NCBI RefSeq assembly: GCF_000422405.1 | Contig: NZ_AULS01000006.1 | Span: 62,001 to 126,000 of the forward strand | Length of the DNA stretch: 64,000 nt | Source: Microbacterium luticocti DSM 19459 | GTDB taxonomy: Bacteria > Actinomycetota > Actinomycetes > Actinomycetales > Microbacteriaceae | Direction of reading: 5' to 3' | Shown: piece by piece, positions 15,554 through 24,713 of the stretch | Numbering within the stretch: the stretch's first letter is position 1 | Layout of the letters: each line of letters begins with the position of its first letter | The notes under the pieces: generated by a model | The model's input: the letters and a program-made list of their open reading frames with translations, nothing else | What the model was told of the DNA's origin: nothing | Database searches by the model: none | Translations under genes and position numbers: made by a program

Positions 15554-16921
15554 TCACAGGTACTCGTCGGCGGCGTGCAGGGCGGCGTCGATCACGTCGA
15601 GGCCCCGCACCAGGTCGTCCTCCTCGATCACCAGCGGGGGTGCGACGTGCACGCGGTTGAAGTGGGTGAACGGCCACACCCCGGCCTTCTTGCAGGCTGC
15701 GGCGACCGCGGCCACGGGCGCAGCATCCGCCCCCGCCGCATTGAACGGCACGAGCGGTTCACGGGTCTCGGCGTCGCGCACCAGCTCGATGGCCCAGAAC
15801 AGCCCCATGCCGCGCACGTCGCCGACCGACGGGTGCCGGCGGGCGATCTCGCGCAGCCGCGGCTCGACCACCCGCACGCCCAGGTCGCGCACCCGCTCGA
15901 GGATGCCGTCGCGCTCGAACACCTCGAACGTCGCCACACCTGCCGCACACGCGAGCGGGTGGCCCGAATAGGTCAGTCCGCCCTGGAACGAGACCGTGTC
16001 GAAGTGCCCCGCGATGCGATCGGCGATGACCACACCGCCCAGCGGCACGTACCCGGAGTTGACGCCCTTGGCGAACGTGATCAGGTCGGGCACGACGTCG
16101 AACGCCTGGAACGCGAACCACTCGCCGACCCGGCCGAACCCGACCATCACCTCGTCGGCGATGTAGACGATGCCGTACCGGTCGCACAGCTCGCGCACCC
16201 CGGCGAGGTAGCCCGGCGGCGGCACCAGCACGCCGTTGGTTCCCACGATCGTCTCGATGATGATCGCCGCGATGGTCTGCGCGCCCTCGAGCACGATGGT
16301 CTGCTCGAGGTGCTCCAGCGCGCGCTGGGTCTCCTGCTCGGGCGAGTCGGAGTGGAACGGCGAGCGGTACGGGTACGGCCCGAAGAAGTGCGCCACGGAG
16401 CCGTCGCCGGGCTCGTTCGCCCAGCGCCGCGGGTCGCCGGTGAGCGAGATCGCGGTGGTGGTGTTGCCGTGGTAGCTGCGGTACATCGCCAGCACCTTGC
16501 GCCGCCCGGTGACCGCCCGGGCCATGCGCACGGCGTTCTCGTTCGCGTCGGCGCCGCCGTTGGTGAAGAACACCTTCGTGAACCCGTCGGGCGCGACCTC
16601 GCTGATGCGCCGGGCGAGCTCGCCGCGCACGTCGTTGGCCAGCGCGGGCTGGATCGTCGCGAGTCGACCCGCCTGCTGCCGGATGGCGGCGACGAGATCG
16701 GGATGCTGGTGCCCGAGGTTCAGGTTCACCAGCTGACTCGAGAAGTCCAGGTAGGTGTTGCCCGCGTAGTCCCAGAAACTCGCGCCCTCGCCGCCGGCGA
16801 CCGGCAGCGGGTCGATGAGCGCCTGGGCGCTCCACGAGTGGAACACGTGGCCGCGGTCGTCGGCGCGCACGCGCGCGTCGGCGGCCAGGTCGACGCGGGC
16901 GCGGGTGAGGGTGTCGGTCAT
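15554..16921 (-). CDS. class-III PLP aminotransferase, beta-alanine/omega-amino acid type
   Basis: 455 residues with FFTNGGADANENAVRMAR for PLP phosphate, IADEVMVGFGRVGEW (D256) and LITFAKGVNSGYVPLGG (K285). It differs clearly from the other aminotransferase of the region and resembles enzymes that transaminate beta-alanine or related omega-amino acids. Malonate semialdehyde produced that way would be the substrate of the CoA-acylating dehydrogenase encoded 18 bp upstream in the same operon. That link is inference from the neighbours. Cytoplasmic. Confidence 0.9.
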   Translation of the reverse strand: MTDTLTRARVDLAADARVRADDRGHVFHSWSAQALIDPLPVAGGEGASFWDYAGNTYLDFSSQLVNLNLGHQHPDLVAAIRQQAGRLATIQPALANDVRGELARRISEVAPDGFTKVFFTNGGADANENAVRMARAVTGRRKVLAMYRSYHGNTTTAISLTGDPRRWANEPGDGSVAHFFGPYPYRSPFHSDSPEQETQRALEHLEQTIVLEGAQTIAAIIIETIVGTNGVLVPPPGYLAGVRELCDRYGIVYIADEVMVGFGRVGEWFAFQAFDVVPDLITFAKGVNSGYVPLGGVVIADRIAGHFDTVSFQGGLTYSGHPLACAAGVATFEVFERDGILERVRDLGVRVVEPRLREIARRHPSVGDVRGMGLFWAIELVRDAETREPLVPFNAAGADAAPVAAVAAACKKAGVWPFTHFNRVHVAPPLVIEEDDLVRGLDVIDAALHAADEYL

Positions 16922-16939
16922 GATGTGTCTTCCGGTTCG

Positions 16940-18511
16940 TCAGTTGTTCTGGGGGAAGCCGAGGTTGATGCCGCGGTGGTGGTGGTCGGTGGCGGGGTCG
17001 GTCCAGCGGCTGGTGATGGCCTTCTCGCGGGTGAAGAAGTCGAATCCGTGGGTGCCGTACGCTTTCGCGTCGCCGAACAGTGAGGCCTTCCATCCGCCGA
17101 ACGAGTGGTAGGCGACCGGGACCGGGATCGGCACGTTGATGCCGATCATCCCGACCTGCACCTCGGACTGGAACCGGCGGGCGGCGCCGCCGTCGTTGGT
17201 GAAGATCGCGGTGCCGTTGCCGAACATGCCGGAGTTGATCAGTTCCAGTCCCTCCTGGAACGAGCCCACCCGCACGATCGAGAGCACCGGTCCGAAGATC
17301 TCCTCGGTGTACGCGCGGGAACCGGTGGGGAGCCGGTCGATCAGGGTGGGTCCGAACCAGAACCCGTCCTCGTGCCCGTCGACGGTGAACCCGCGGCCGT
17401 CGACGACGATCTGGGCGCCGTCGGCTTCGGCGGCATCCACGTATGAGGCGACCTTGTCACGGTGCGCGCCCGTGATCAGCGGACCCATGTCGGGTTCGGT
17501 GCCGTCGGCGGTGCCGGCGCCGTTGCCGATGCGCAGCTTCGCGATGCGCTCCTGGATCTTCGCGGACAACTCGTCGGCCACCGGTTCGACGGCCAGCACG
17601 ACCGACACGGCCATGCACCGTTCCCCGGCCGCCCCGTATCCGGCGTTCACGGCCTGGTCGGCGACCAGGTCGAGGTCGGCGTCGGGAAGCACCAGCATGT
17701 GGTTCTTCGCACCGCCCAGAGCCTGCACCCGCTTGCCGGTGCGCGACGCGGTCTCGTAGATGTACTGGGCGATCGGGGTGGAACCGACGAACGAGATCGA
17801 CTGCACCGCATCCGCATGAAGCAGGCCGTCCACGGCCTGCTTGTCGCCCTGCAACACCGTGAACACCCCGTCCGGCAGCCCCGCCTCCTGCCACAGCCTC
17901 GCCAGCCACAACGCCGCCGACGGGTCTTTCTCAGAAGGCTTCAGGATGACACTGTTGCCGGCTGCGATCGCGACGGGGAAGAACCACAACGGCACCATCG
18001 CCGGGAAGTTGAACGGGCTGATGATCCCCACCACACCCAGGGGCTGTTTCAACGTGTACACGTCGATGTTCGTCGACGCGTTCTCACTGAACCCGCCCTT
18101 GAGAAGCGCCGCGAACCCGCACGCCAGCTCCACCACCTCCAGGCCGCGGGCGATCTCACCGGCAGCATCCGAGAGCACCTTGCCGTGCTCGGCGGTGATG
18201 ATCTGGGCCAGCTCGCCCCGTCGGGCGTTGAGCAGCTCCCGGAACGCGAACAGCACCGACTGCCGTTTCGCGATCGAGAACCGCGACCACACCTCGAACC
18301 CGCGCTGCGCCGACTCCAGTGCCGCATCGATGTCGGCCTGATCGGCCAGCACCACCCGAGAGATCACCGCACCGGTGGCCGGATTGAACACCGGCGCGGT
18401 ACGCCCGCCCACAGGCTCACGCACCGCACCGTCGATCCAATGCCCGATCACAGGAACATCGGTGCTCGATGCGGTCGGGGCGGGGGCGAGGTCGGGCTGC
18501 GCGATGCTCAT
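16940..18511 (-). CDS. mmsA: CoA-acylating methylmalonate/malonate-semialdehyde dehydrogenase
   Basis: Converts malonate or methylmalonate semialdehyde plus CoA and NAD+ to acetyl- or propionyl-CoA and CO2. The family signs are clear: the catalytic Cys lies in GAAGERCMA (C299), the position of the usual ALDH general base carries QALGGAKNH instead of a Glu motif, and SPFNFPAMVPLW replaces the usual cofactor loop. The ATG at 18511 follows GGAAGGACACC; 523 residues is usual. First gene of an operon with an omega-aminotransferase and an aminobutyraldehyde dehydrogenase, consistent with beta-alanine or polyamine carbon entering central metabolism. Confidence 0.93.
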   Translation of the reverse strand: MSIAQPDLAPAPTASSTDVPVIGHWIDGAVREPVGGRTAPVFNPATGAVISRVVLADQADIDAALESAQRGFEVWSRFSIAKRQSVLFAFRELLNARRGELAQIITAEHGKVLSDAAGEIARGLEVVELACGFAALLKGGFSENASTNIDVYTLKQPLGVVGIISPFNFPAMVPLWFFPVAIAAGNSVILKPSEKDPSAALWLARLWQEAGLPDGVFTVLQGDKQAVDGLLHADAVQSISFVGSTPIAQYIYETASRTGKRVQALGGAKNHMLVLPDADLDLVADQAVNAGYGAAGERCMAVSVVLAVEPVADELSAKIQERIAKLRIGNGAGTADGTEPDMGPLITGAHRDKVASYVDAAEADGAQIVVDGRGFTVDGHEDGFWFGPTLIDRLPTGSRAYTEEIFGPVLSIVRVGSFQEGLELINSGMFGNGTAIFTNDGGAARRFQSEVQVGMIGINVPIPVPVAYHSFGGWKASLFGDAKAYGTHGFDFFTREKAITSRWTDPATDHHHRGINLGFPQNN

Positions 18512-18961
18512 GGTGTCCTTCCGGGTCGGTGCGGGAGGCTCCGACCCGGGCGGGCCGGGACGGTGTCGGCCGATCCGGACAGATCGCCCGAGGCGCACTC
18601 CCGCGTGCTGATCCCAGTGTTCCAGCGTGTGGCAGCGTGCAGCAGTCCCGATCCGTCGCGAACTCGCCGGCTGCCCGGACGCTCTGTCCGATCGACCTCC
18701 TCGGGCCGTCCGGCACGGGCCCGTGGCCCGTGGCGGTGCCCGCCGGGTGTGGGGCGGCGCGACGACCGCCCGCTGGGCAGTGCCAGGTGCAGGCGGCATC
18801 AGCCCGGTTTGGGGCGCATTCGTGCGAGATCGCGTGCACACACGCGCCCCAAACGTACAGATCCGCCCCAAACCCGAGCGCCGGGGCGCTGGTGGCGCCC
18901 GCGCGGGTGTGGGGCGGGTCTCAGCGCGACCAGAGGGCGCGCCCGGCGCGCCCGGCCGGAC
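18512..18961. repeat. gene-free spacer with GGTTTGGGGCG inverted repeats
   Basis: An 11-bp perfect inverted repeat GTTTGGGGCGC/GCGCCCCAAAC (18807-18854) with a third CCGCCCCAAAC at 18863-18873. Two GGGTGTGGGGCGG copies flank it (near 18746 and 18904). No gene or clear promoter is recognisable; the operon promoter for mmsA should lie near 18530-18620. Confidence 0.55.
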
Positions 18962-19369
18962 TCAGGCGGCCAGGCGCAGGCCGCGTCGGTCGGTGGCGAT
19001 GCGTTCGCCATCGGCGACGGTCTCGTCGTCGCCGATCAGCGAGCCGACCGCGACGACGGCGTGGTCGCCGACGTGCGTGCGCACCCCGATCTTGGCCCGC
19101 GCGCCGATGGACGCGTGGGGCCCGATGTGGGCGTGCGGGGCGATCTCGGCGCCCTGGCCGACGACGGCATCCTGCTCCACCCATGCACCGCGGCCGATGT
19201 GCGCCCCGGCGGCGATCTGGGCACCGGGTTCGACATACGCGCCCGCCTCGACGACGGCGCTCGGGTGCACCTTCGCCCCATGGGCGATCAGACCGCGGCC
19301 GTTCGCGTGCTTGCGATAGCGCAGCGTCTCGCCCTGGTCGTTCTCGATGTCGACGTAGTTCTTGCCCAC
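18962..19369 (-). CDS. left-handed beta-helix hexapeptide-repeat protein
   Basis: 135 residues. After a short N-terminus (GKNYVDIENDQGETLRYRKH) come about 13 hexapeptide repeats ([LIV]GxxxA pattern: AKVHPSAVVEAGAYVEPGAQ, GRGAWVEQDAVVGQGAEIAP) that form a left-handed beta-helix, as in acyltransferases and gamma-carbonic anhydrases. The conserved His set of carbonic anhydrases cannot be assigned, so its chemistry is unknown. The GTG at 19369 is chosen for its AGGAGG five bases upstream. An alternative ATG at 19429 would overlap the efflux gene's stop (ATGA), matching the other overlaps in this operon. Confidence 0.8.
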   Translation of the reverse strand: MGKNYVDIENDQGETLRYRKHANGRGLIAHGAKVHPSAVVEAGAYVEPGAQIAAGAHIGRGAWVEQDAVVGQGAEIAPHAHIGPHASIGARAKIGVRTHVGDHAVVAVGSLIGDDETVADGERIATDRRGLRLAA

Positions 19370-19425
19370 TGTGTCCTCCTGCGGCATCCACTCGACGCCG
19401 CTATTGGGAATAACCCTGTAAGAAA

Positions 19426-21201
19426 TCATCTCATTCCCGACCGCGGCGGTGAAGTGGGTTCGTCGTAGGCGTACTTTCCGCCGCGCAGCGCCGACGCGAT
19501 CGCCGCCACCACGCAGGCGGTGATCGCGAACGCGAACGCCACGGTCAGCCCGTCGGCGAACGGCTGTGAGATCAGCGCGGGGAAGAATCCCCGTCCGGTC
19601 AGGTATGCGGCGCTGGATGCCGGCAGCTGCGCCAGCACGTCGGGGCCGAGCAGCGTCTGCACCGGGTTGTAGCCGAGCAGCGACGCGAACAGCACGCTCA
19701 CCGGCGGCAGTGCCGCGACCTTGGCGGCGGCGGCGGCCGGAACCCCGTGCGCGACCAGTCCCGCCGACAGCGTCTCGGGCAGCGACCGGGCGAGTCCGGT
19801 GATCATGAGTGAGAAGAACACCCCGATCGACAGCACCATGGCCGCGTTCTGGAACACCGTGCTCATGCCGGCGCCGACGCCGCGTTCGCCCGGTGGCAGG
19901 CTGTTCATGATCCCGGCCCGGTTCGGTGCGGCGAACACGCCCATGCCGAGCCCGTTCACCAGCAGCGCGGCCGCGAACGGCGGGTAGGTGAAGTCGACCG
20001 GCAGCACGAGCAGCCACACGAACGACAGCGCGGCCACGAGCATCCCGCCGGTCGCGAATGTGCGCGCGCCGAACCGGTCGCTCAGCCAACCCGACACCGG
20101 GCCGGCGATGAGAAAGCCGACCGTCAGCGGCAGCATGTAGATGCCCGCCCACAGCGGCGTCGACGCGAAGTCGTAGCCGTGCCGGGGCAGCCAGATGCCC
20201 TGCAGCCAGATGATCAGCACGAACATCAGCCCGCCTCGCCCGAGCGACGAGAGCAGCGAGGCGAGGTTGCCGGCGGTGAAGGCGCGGATGCGGAACAGCG
20301 CGAGATGGAACATCGGCTCGGCGACCCGCGTCTCGATCACGCAGAACACGACGAGGGTCAGGATGCCACCGCCCAGCGCCGCGAGCACCGCGGGGTTCGT
20401 CCAGCCCATGGTGTGCCCGCCGTACGGCTGGATGCCGTAGGTGATGCCCACCAGCACGGCGATCAGGCCGACCGCGAACGTGAGGTTTCCCCACCAGTCC
20501 ATGCGCGCGCGGCGGCGCACCCCGGTGTCGTGCAGGCTGACGTAGGCCCAGACGGTGCCGGCGATGCCCACCGGCACCGACACCAGGAACACCAGGCGCC
20601 AGTCGACCGGGCCGAGCAGGCCCCCGATGATCAGGCCGAGGAACGATCCGGCGATGCCGGCGACCTGGTTCAGCCCGAGCGCCAGGCCGCGCCGGTGCAC
20701 CGGGAACGCGTCGGTGATGATCGCGTTCGAGTTGGCCATGAGCATCGCCCCGCCCACACCCTGCAGGATGCGCATGACGATCATGAACACCGCGGCCGCA
20801 GGCCCGTGCATCCATGTCGCCGCCAGCAGGATCGAAAAGACCGTGAACACTGCGAACCCGGCGTTGTACATGCGCACCCGGCCGTACATGTCGCCCAGGC
20901 GCCCGAAACCGACCACCAGCACGGCGGTCACGACCATGTAGCCCATGATCAGCCACAGCATGAGGCTGGTGTTGCCCGGCTCGAGCGGATCGACACCGAT
21001 GCCGCGGAAGATGTCGGGCAGCGCGATCAGCAGGATCGACGCGTTGATCGAGGCCATCAGCACGCCGAGCGTGGTGTTCGACAGCACGATCCACCGGTAG
21101 TGCGGGCTCGCGGTGCGGATCGCGGCCCGACGTGCCCGCGCGGCCGCGCGCGTGCTGAGGGTGGCGCGGCGGGGCAGCGGCCGCACCTCGCGCACGGTCA
21201 T
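19426..21201 (-). CDS. MFS drug exporter, DHA2 (EmrB/QacA) family
   Basis: 591 residues with about 14 hydrophobic segments and MFS motif A (FGRLGDMYGRVRMYNAG), followed by RILQGVGGAMLMANSNAIIT, typical of drug:H+ antiporters with 14 transmembrane helices. The start overlaps the stop of the TetR regulator gene by 4 bp, so it is co-expressed with and probably repressed by it. The transported compound is unknown. Inner membrane protein. Confidence 0.93.
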   Translation of the reverse strand: MTVREVRPLPRRATLSTRAAARARRAAIRTASPHYRWIVLSNTTLGVLMASINASILLIALPDIFRGIGVDPLEPGNTSLMLWLIMGYMVVTAVLVVGFGRLGDMYGRVRMYNAGFAVFTVFSILLAATWMHGPAAAVFMIVMRILQGVGGAMLMANSNAIITDAFPVHRRGLALGLNQVAGIAGSFLGLIIGGLLGPVDWRLVFLVSVPVGIAGTVWAYVSLHDTGVRRRARMDWWGNLTFAVGLIAVLVGITYGIQPYGGHTMGWTNPAVLAALGGGILTLVVFCVIETRVAEPMFHLALFRIRAFTAGNLASLLSSLGRGGLMFVLIIWLQGIWLPRHGYDFASTPLWAGIYMLPLTVGFLIAGPVSGWLSDRFGARTFATGGMLVAALSFVWLLVLPVDFTYPPFAAALLVNGLGMGVFAAPNRAGIMNSLPPGERGVGAGMSTVFQNAAMVLSIGVFFSLMITGLARSLPETLSAGLVAHGVPAAAAAKVAALPPVSVLFASLLGYNPVQTLLGPDVLAQLPASSAAYLTGRGFFPALISQPFADGLTVAFAFAITACVVAAIASALRGGKYAYDEPTSPPRSGMR

Positions 21202-22025
21202 GCGCGGTCCGCCTGTCGGGGCTCGGTCGGTCGGGGATCGGTCGAGGTTGGGCCGGTCTGCGGCGGTTCGGTCGGCCGCGGCTCGGCCTGGCGCGGTCCG
21301 GGCGGCGTCGACTCGGCCCGCCGTAACCCGGTCGCGAGCAGCCCGGCCACCAGCAGCCGGGCGATCGCGCCCAGGCTGGTCGCCCCGTGCAGCCGGGCGG
21401 TGTCGCCGGACGCCTCGAGCGGCCGCGCCGTGATGGTCGCCGCCCAGGCCGCGGCGGCTGCCCGCACCGCGTCCCCGTCGACGGGCGCGGGCAGGCTCGC
21501 GTTCAGGGCGCGGGCGATCGTGTCGTGCAGGGCGTGCCGGTAGCGGGTGAGGGCGACACGCACTTCGGGTCGGGTGTGCGACTCGTGCCAGATGATCTCG
21601 CGCAGCACATCGGATGCCTCGTGCTCGCGCAGCACCCGATCGCCGATGTTCACGAGGGTCTGGGTCGGATCGTCGGGTGCGGTCAACGACGCTGGGTCGA
21701 GGTCGGCGGTGCCCAAGCGCTCTTCGAGCAGCGTGGACAGCAGATCGGGCTTGGTCGGAAAGTAATAGAACAGCAGCCCCTTCGGCACCGCGGCGGCGTG
21801 CGCGATGCGCGCCGTCGAGGTGCCGTCGAAGCCGTGCGTGGCGAACAGGTCGGCGGCGGCATCCAGGATCCGGGTGCGGGTCGTGGCATCCGGCTCTCGG
21901 ACGCTGCCCGTGGCATCCGGCTCTCGGGTGCGGGCCGTGGCATCCGTCGCCGCCGCGGCGCGGCGCTGCCCGGTGGCGCGACGGCGTGCCGTACCGCCGG
22001 ACAGCGGTCGGGCGGCGTCGGTCAC
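21198..22025 (-). CDS. TetR-family transcriptional repressor
   Basis: HTH visible as TRTRILDAAADLFATHGFDG and STARIAHAAAVPKGLLFYYF (residues ~55-100), followed by an all-helical ligand domain. The N-terminal ~50 residues are low-complexity and Arg/Ala/Thr rich with repeated REPDAT, and the C-terminal ~40 are Pro/Thr/Arg rich (PTEPPQTGPTSTDPRPTEP). GTG 22025 overlaps the stop of the preceding gene by 4 bp. It sits in an operon with a small membrane protein and an MFS exporter; a 16-bp TetR-type palindrome overlaps the operon promoter, so autoregulation is very likely. Confidence 0.9.
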   Translation of the reverse strand: MTDAARPLSGGTARRRATGQRRAAAATDATARTREPDATGSVREPDATTRTRILDAAADLFATHGFDGTSTARIAHAAAVPKGLLFYYFPTKPDLLSTLLEERLGTADLDPASLTAPDDPTQTLVNIGDRVLREHEASDVLREIIWHESHTRPEVRVALTRYRHALHDTIARALNASLPAPVDGDAVRAAAAAWAATITARPLEASGDTARLHGATSLGAIARLLVAGLLATGLRRAESTPPGPRQAEPRPTEPPQTGPTSTDPRPTEPRQADRA

Positions 22026-22396
22026 GCGTGCGCCGCCCGCGGTCCGCCGTGCGAGCTGTGGTGCGCCTTCTCGGCGGGGGCCAGGGCCCACAGGCCCATC
22101 ACCACACCGACCGCGCCGCAGATCCACGACGTCCAGGCCGCGCCCATGTTCGCCGCGTAGGCACCCACCCACGGCGAGATGAACAGGAGCGCGCCGAGCA
22201 CGGCGACGATCCACTCCATCGAGACCATGGCGGGGGCGGCGAGGCTCCACAGCGACGCGGCGATCATCAGCACACCGAAGACGATCATCAGCGTCATCGA
22301 GGCGCCGGTGCGCGGGGTCGTCCAGATGCTGGCGAGGGCGGCGTACAGGCCCGCCACGGCCGCGACCCAGTCCTGCCAGCGCGTCCACCTCTTCAT
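22022..22396 (-). CDS. small SPW-type membrane protein
   Basis: 124 residues with four hydrophobic helices and an SPW motif (LFISPWVGAYAA), matching the SPW-repeat family of small actinobacterial membrane proteins of unknown function. The ATG at 22396 has AGGAGG nine bases upstream; the ATG at 22405 abuts that site and is unlikely. First gene of the operon with the TetR repressor and the MFS exporter, so it may assist efflux or sense membrane stress (inference). Confidence 0.8.
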   Translation of the reverse strand: MKRWTRWQDWVAAVAGLYAALASIWTTPRTGASMTLMIVFGVLMIAASLWSLAAPAMVSMEWIVAVLGALLFISPWVGAYAANMGAAWTSWICGAVGVVMGLWALAPAEKAHHSSHGGPRAAHA

Positions 22397-22463
22397 CGAA
22401 CTCATCCTCCTTCTGCCTGACGGCTGTTCTGTCAGATGGCTCCCGAATCGGGGGTCGGTGCAC

Positions 22464-22494
22464 ATTCTACGCTCTTGATTGACCGGTCGGTCAA
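22464..22494 (-). promoter_or_regulatory. promoter and TetR operator of the efflux operon
   Basis: TTGACCG-GT-CGGTCAA (22479-22494) is a perfect 7-bp inverted repeat with 2-bp spacer. It overlaps a minus-strand -35 TTGACC (22489-22494). The -10 is TAGAAT at 22464-22469, with a 19-bp spacer, slightly long. Binding here would block polymerase. Confidence 0.75.
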
Positions 22495-22518
22495 GAATTG
22501 TCTTGACGTGATGGTCAC

Positions 22519-22575
22519 GAAGTCGGCGCGAAGTGCGGGTGCGGGATGCTCAGACCCGCCGTTCGCGCCGACTTC
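22519..22575. repeat. long hairpin with 14-bp arms
   Basis: GAAGTCGGCGCGAA pairs perfectly with TTCGCGCCGACTTC; an inner GCGGGT/ACCCGC pair extends it. It sits between the efflux operon promoter and the family B array. Confidence 0.65.
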
Positions 22576-22580
22576 TTCGG

Positions 22581-22620
22581 GAAGCAGCCTCACATCGCGG
22601 GAAGCAGCCTCACATCGCGG
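22581..22620. repeat. 20-bp direct repeat, two copies
   Basis: GAAGCAGCCTCACATCGCGG occurs twice without spacer. Confidence 0.8.
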
Positions 22621-22628
22621 GGAACGGC

Positions 22629-22775
22629 GTGTCCCAGAAGGTGCGGGATGCCGCGGCCGGAGGTCGCGCTTTCTGAGACACGCGGCGTGGGTGTGTCCCA
22701 CAAGATGCGGGATGCCGCGGCCCGAGGTCGCGCTTTCTGAGACATGTCGCCTGGGCGTGTCCCAGAAGATGGGGG
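22629..22775. repeat. tandem palindromic array, family B (second locus)
   Basis: GTGTCCCA(G/C)AAG(G/A)TG at 22629, 22692 and 22757, each paired with a CTTTCTGAGACA(C/T) end. Period ~64, as at 9520-9732. Confidence 0.75.
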
Positions 22776-22869
22776 AGCCGAGACGCCGGGCCGCGACCGT
22801 CGGACGGATCGACCGGAGACGTCTAGGCTGGCAGGTGGGGGACCCGACCCCGACGAGAGGATGCCTGTC

Positions 22870-24612
22870 ATGGCGGGCGAACACACCCACGCGCGAATCG
22901 AGACGGATCGTCCGGACGCGGATGTCGCCCTGCCCACGGTGCGGGATGTGCTGCGCCTTCCCGCGCTGGCCGAGGGACTGCCCGAGGTGCTGGCCGGTGA
23001 GGCCGGGCTCGACGCGCGGGTGCGCTGGGCGCACGTCTCCGACAGTGCTGCCGTGGCGCGGCTGCTGAACGGCGGCGAACTGCTGCTGTCCACCGGGTCG
23101 GGCTGGCCCGGCGACCCCGAGGCGCTGCGCGAGTTCATCGCCGGACTCGTCGACGCGCACGTGGCCGCGCTCGTTCTCGAACTCGGCACGCACTACCGCT
23201 GGGTCCCTGCCGTGATCGTCGAGGCCGCGCGCGAACACGGGCTGGTGCTGGTCGCCCTGCACCGCGAGGTCAAGTACGTGTCGGTCACCGAGGTCGTGCA
23301 CCGGCTGATCATCGACAAGCAGACCGCCGCGCTGCGAGCCCGCGACGAGGTGCGCGACCGGTTCACCGCGCTCACGCTGCGCGGCTCACCCGCCGACTTC
23401 GTCGTGCAGCAGCTTGCGGTCACCCTGGGCGCCCCGGTCGTGCTCGAGAACCTCGCGCACGAGGTCGTCGCCGCCGAAGTCCCGCCGGCGATCGAAGAGG
23501 ACCTGCTCGGGGACTGGGAACGCCGGTCGCGCGCCGCCCATCATGCGGCCGCCGGGCGGACGACCGCCGCTCGCGCGGCCACCCCGGGCACAGCGACTCG
23601 GACCCCGACCACCGATCGTGCGGCCACGCCGGGGGCCTCCACTCCCGGCACGACCGCCGGCGATGTCGGTGACACGGACGTCGCGGACTGGCTCGTCGTA
23701 CCGGTCGAGGCCCGTGGCATCCGCTGGGGCCACCTGGTCGCCCTGCCCGGGCCCGAGCATCCCGCCGGACGCGCCGGTGTGCTGCAGCAGGGTGCCATCG
23801 CGCTCGCGCTCGGGCGTCTCGCCGACGGCCCGGCCGACGAATGGGAACGGCGGGCGCGGCGCCGGCTGCTCGACCGACTGCTGTCGGGCCGGTTCGCGAG
23901 CACCGCGGGCGCGGCGGCCCGGCTCGCGGCCGCCGGCGTGCCCGTCGACGGCCGCACGCTGTACGGCGTGGTCGTCTCTCGCGCGCGCGTCACGCCGGAA
24001 CGAACGGATGCCGCGGCCCGCGCGCTCGGCGGACGTGCGGTCGCCGGATCCGGTCCGGCCCAGGTGGCCGCGCCGGCGGCGACGATCCTGCTCTCACTGC
24101 CGCGTGAGGCCGTGTTCGACGATGCGGCCGCGCTCGCGTTCGGCGCGTGCGCCGCCGAGCCGGCGGAGCGGGTCGTCGTGTCGGTGGGGTCGGCGGCATC
24201 CGACCTCGACGGCGCGCTGAGATCGCTGCACGAGGCCGCCGACCTGGCCCGCACCCGCGTGCGCGGCGAGCGGCCCGGCACGCAGCTGCGCCGCGCAGAC
24301 GGTCGGCCGCTGGTGCGGCTGGTCACCAGCCTGCGGGACGACCACCGGCTGCTCGAACACGGCGAACGGATGCTGGCGCCGCTCATCGAGTACGACCTCA
24401 ACCGCGACGGGGACCTGCTCGACGTGCTCGCCGCCGCGCTCGCGCATCCGGCCAACCGCACCGCGGCGGCCGCGGCGTCCCACCTGTCACGGTCGGTGTT
24501 CTACCAGCGGCTCGCGCTGATCGAGCAACTGTTGGGAGTCGATCTCGACGACGGCGAGACGCAGACCGCGTTGCACCTCGCGCTGCTGGTGCGGCGCAGC
24601 ACCGGTCGGTGA
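22870..24612 (+). CDS. PucR-family transcriptional regulator
   Basis: N-terminal PucR domain (VRDVLRLPALAEGLPEVLAG, then LLNGGELLLSTGSGWPGD), a GGDEF-like middle, and the C-terminal HTH_30 helix-turn-helix (DLLDVLAAALAHPANRTAAA, HLSRSVFYQRLALIEQLLGV). Family members activate purine, amine or amino acid catabolism. 580 residues, with an insert rich in Ala, Thr and Pro (residues ~222-260). The ATG at 22870 is chosen because GAGAGG lies nine bases upstream; ATG 22861 abuts it. Convergent with the cupin/FAD oxidoreductase/amidohydrolase genes, which it may control. Confidence 0.9.
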   Translation: MAGEHTHARIETDRPDADVALPTVRDVLRLPALAEGLPEVLAGEAGLDARVRWAHVSDSAAVARLLNGGELLLSTGSGWPGDPEALREFIAGLVDAHVAALVLELGTHYRWVPAVIVEAAREHGLVLVALHREVKYVSVTEVVHRLIIDKQTAALRARDEVRDRFTALTLRGSPADFVVQQLAVTLGAPVVLENLAHEVVAAEVPPAIEEDLLGDWERRSRAAHHAAAGRTTAARAATPGTATRTPTTDRAATPGASTPGTTAGDVGDTDVADWLVVPVEARGIRWGHLVALPGPEHPAGRAGVLQQGAIALALGRLADGPADEWERRARRRLLDRLLSGRFASTAGAAARLAAAGVPVDGRTLYGVVVSRARVTPERTDAAARALGGRAVAGSGPAQVAAPAATILLSLPREAVFDDAAALAFGACAAEPAERVVVSVGSAASDLDGALRSLHEAADLARTRVRGERPGTQLRRADGRPLVRLVTSLRDDHRLLEHGERMLAPLIEYDLNRDGDLLDVLAAALAHPANRTAAAAASHLSRSVFYQRLALIEQLLGVDLDDGETQTALHLALLVRRSTGR

Positions 24613-24688
24613 GGTCGGGCGCGGGGTGCCGCCCGCGGCGCTGATCGCCCGACCGTTCGGCGCTGATCGAGCGACGCGCCGACGTCGA

Positions 24689-24710
24689 CCGGGCGGGTGC
24701 GCCCGCCCGG
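24689..24710. terminator. bidirectional terminator hairpin
   Basis: Perfect 9-bp stem CCGGGCGGG/CCCGCCCGG with a 4-base loop between two convergent genes. A second repeat GGTCGGGCG/CGCCCGACC lies just upstream (about 24613-24655). Confidence 0.7.
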
Positions 24711-24713
24711 GTG

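Noticed and set aside
17457..19468. Plus-strand open frame across mmsA and its upstream spacer
   Set aside because: Overlaps well-supported minus-strand genes and consists of antisense-type composition.
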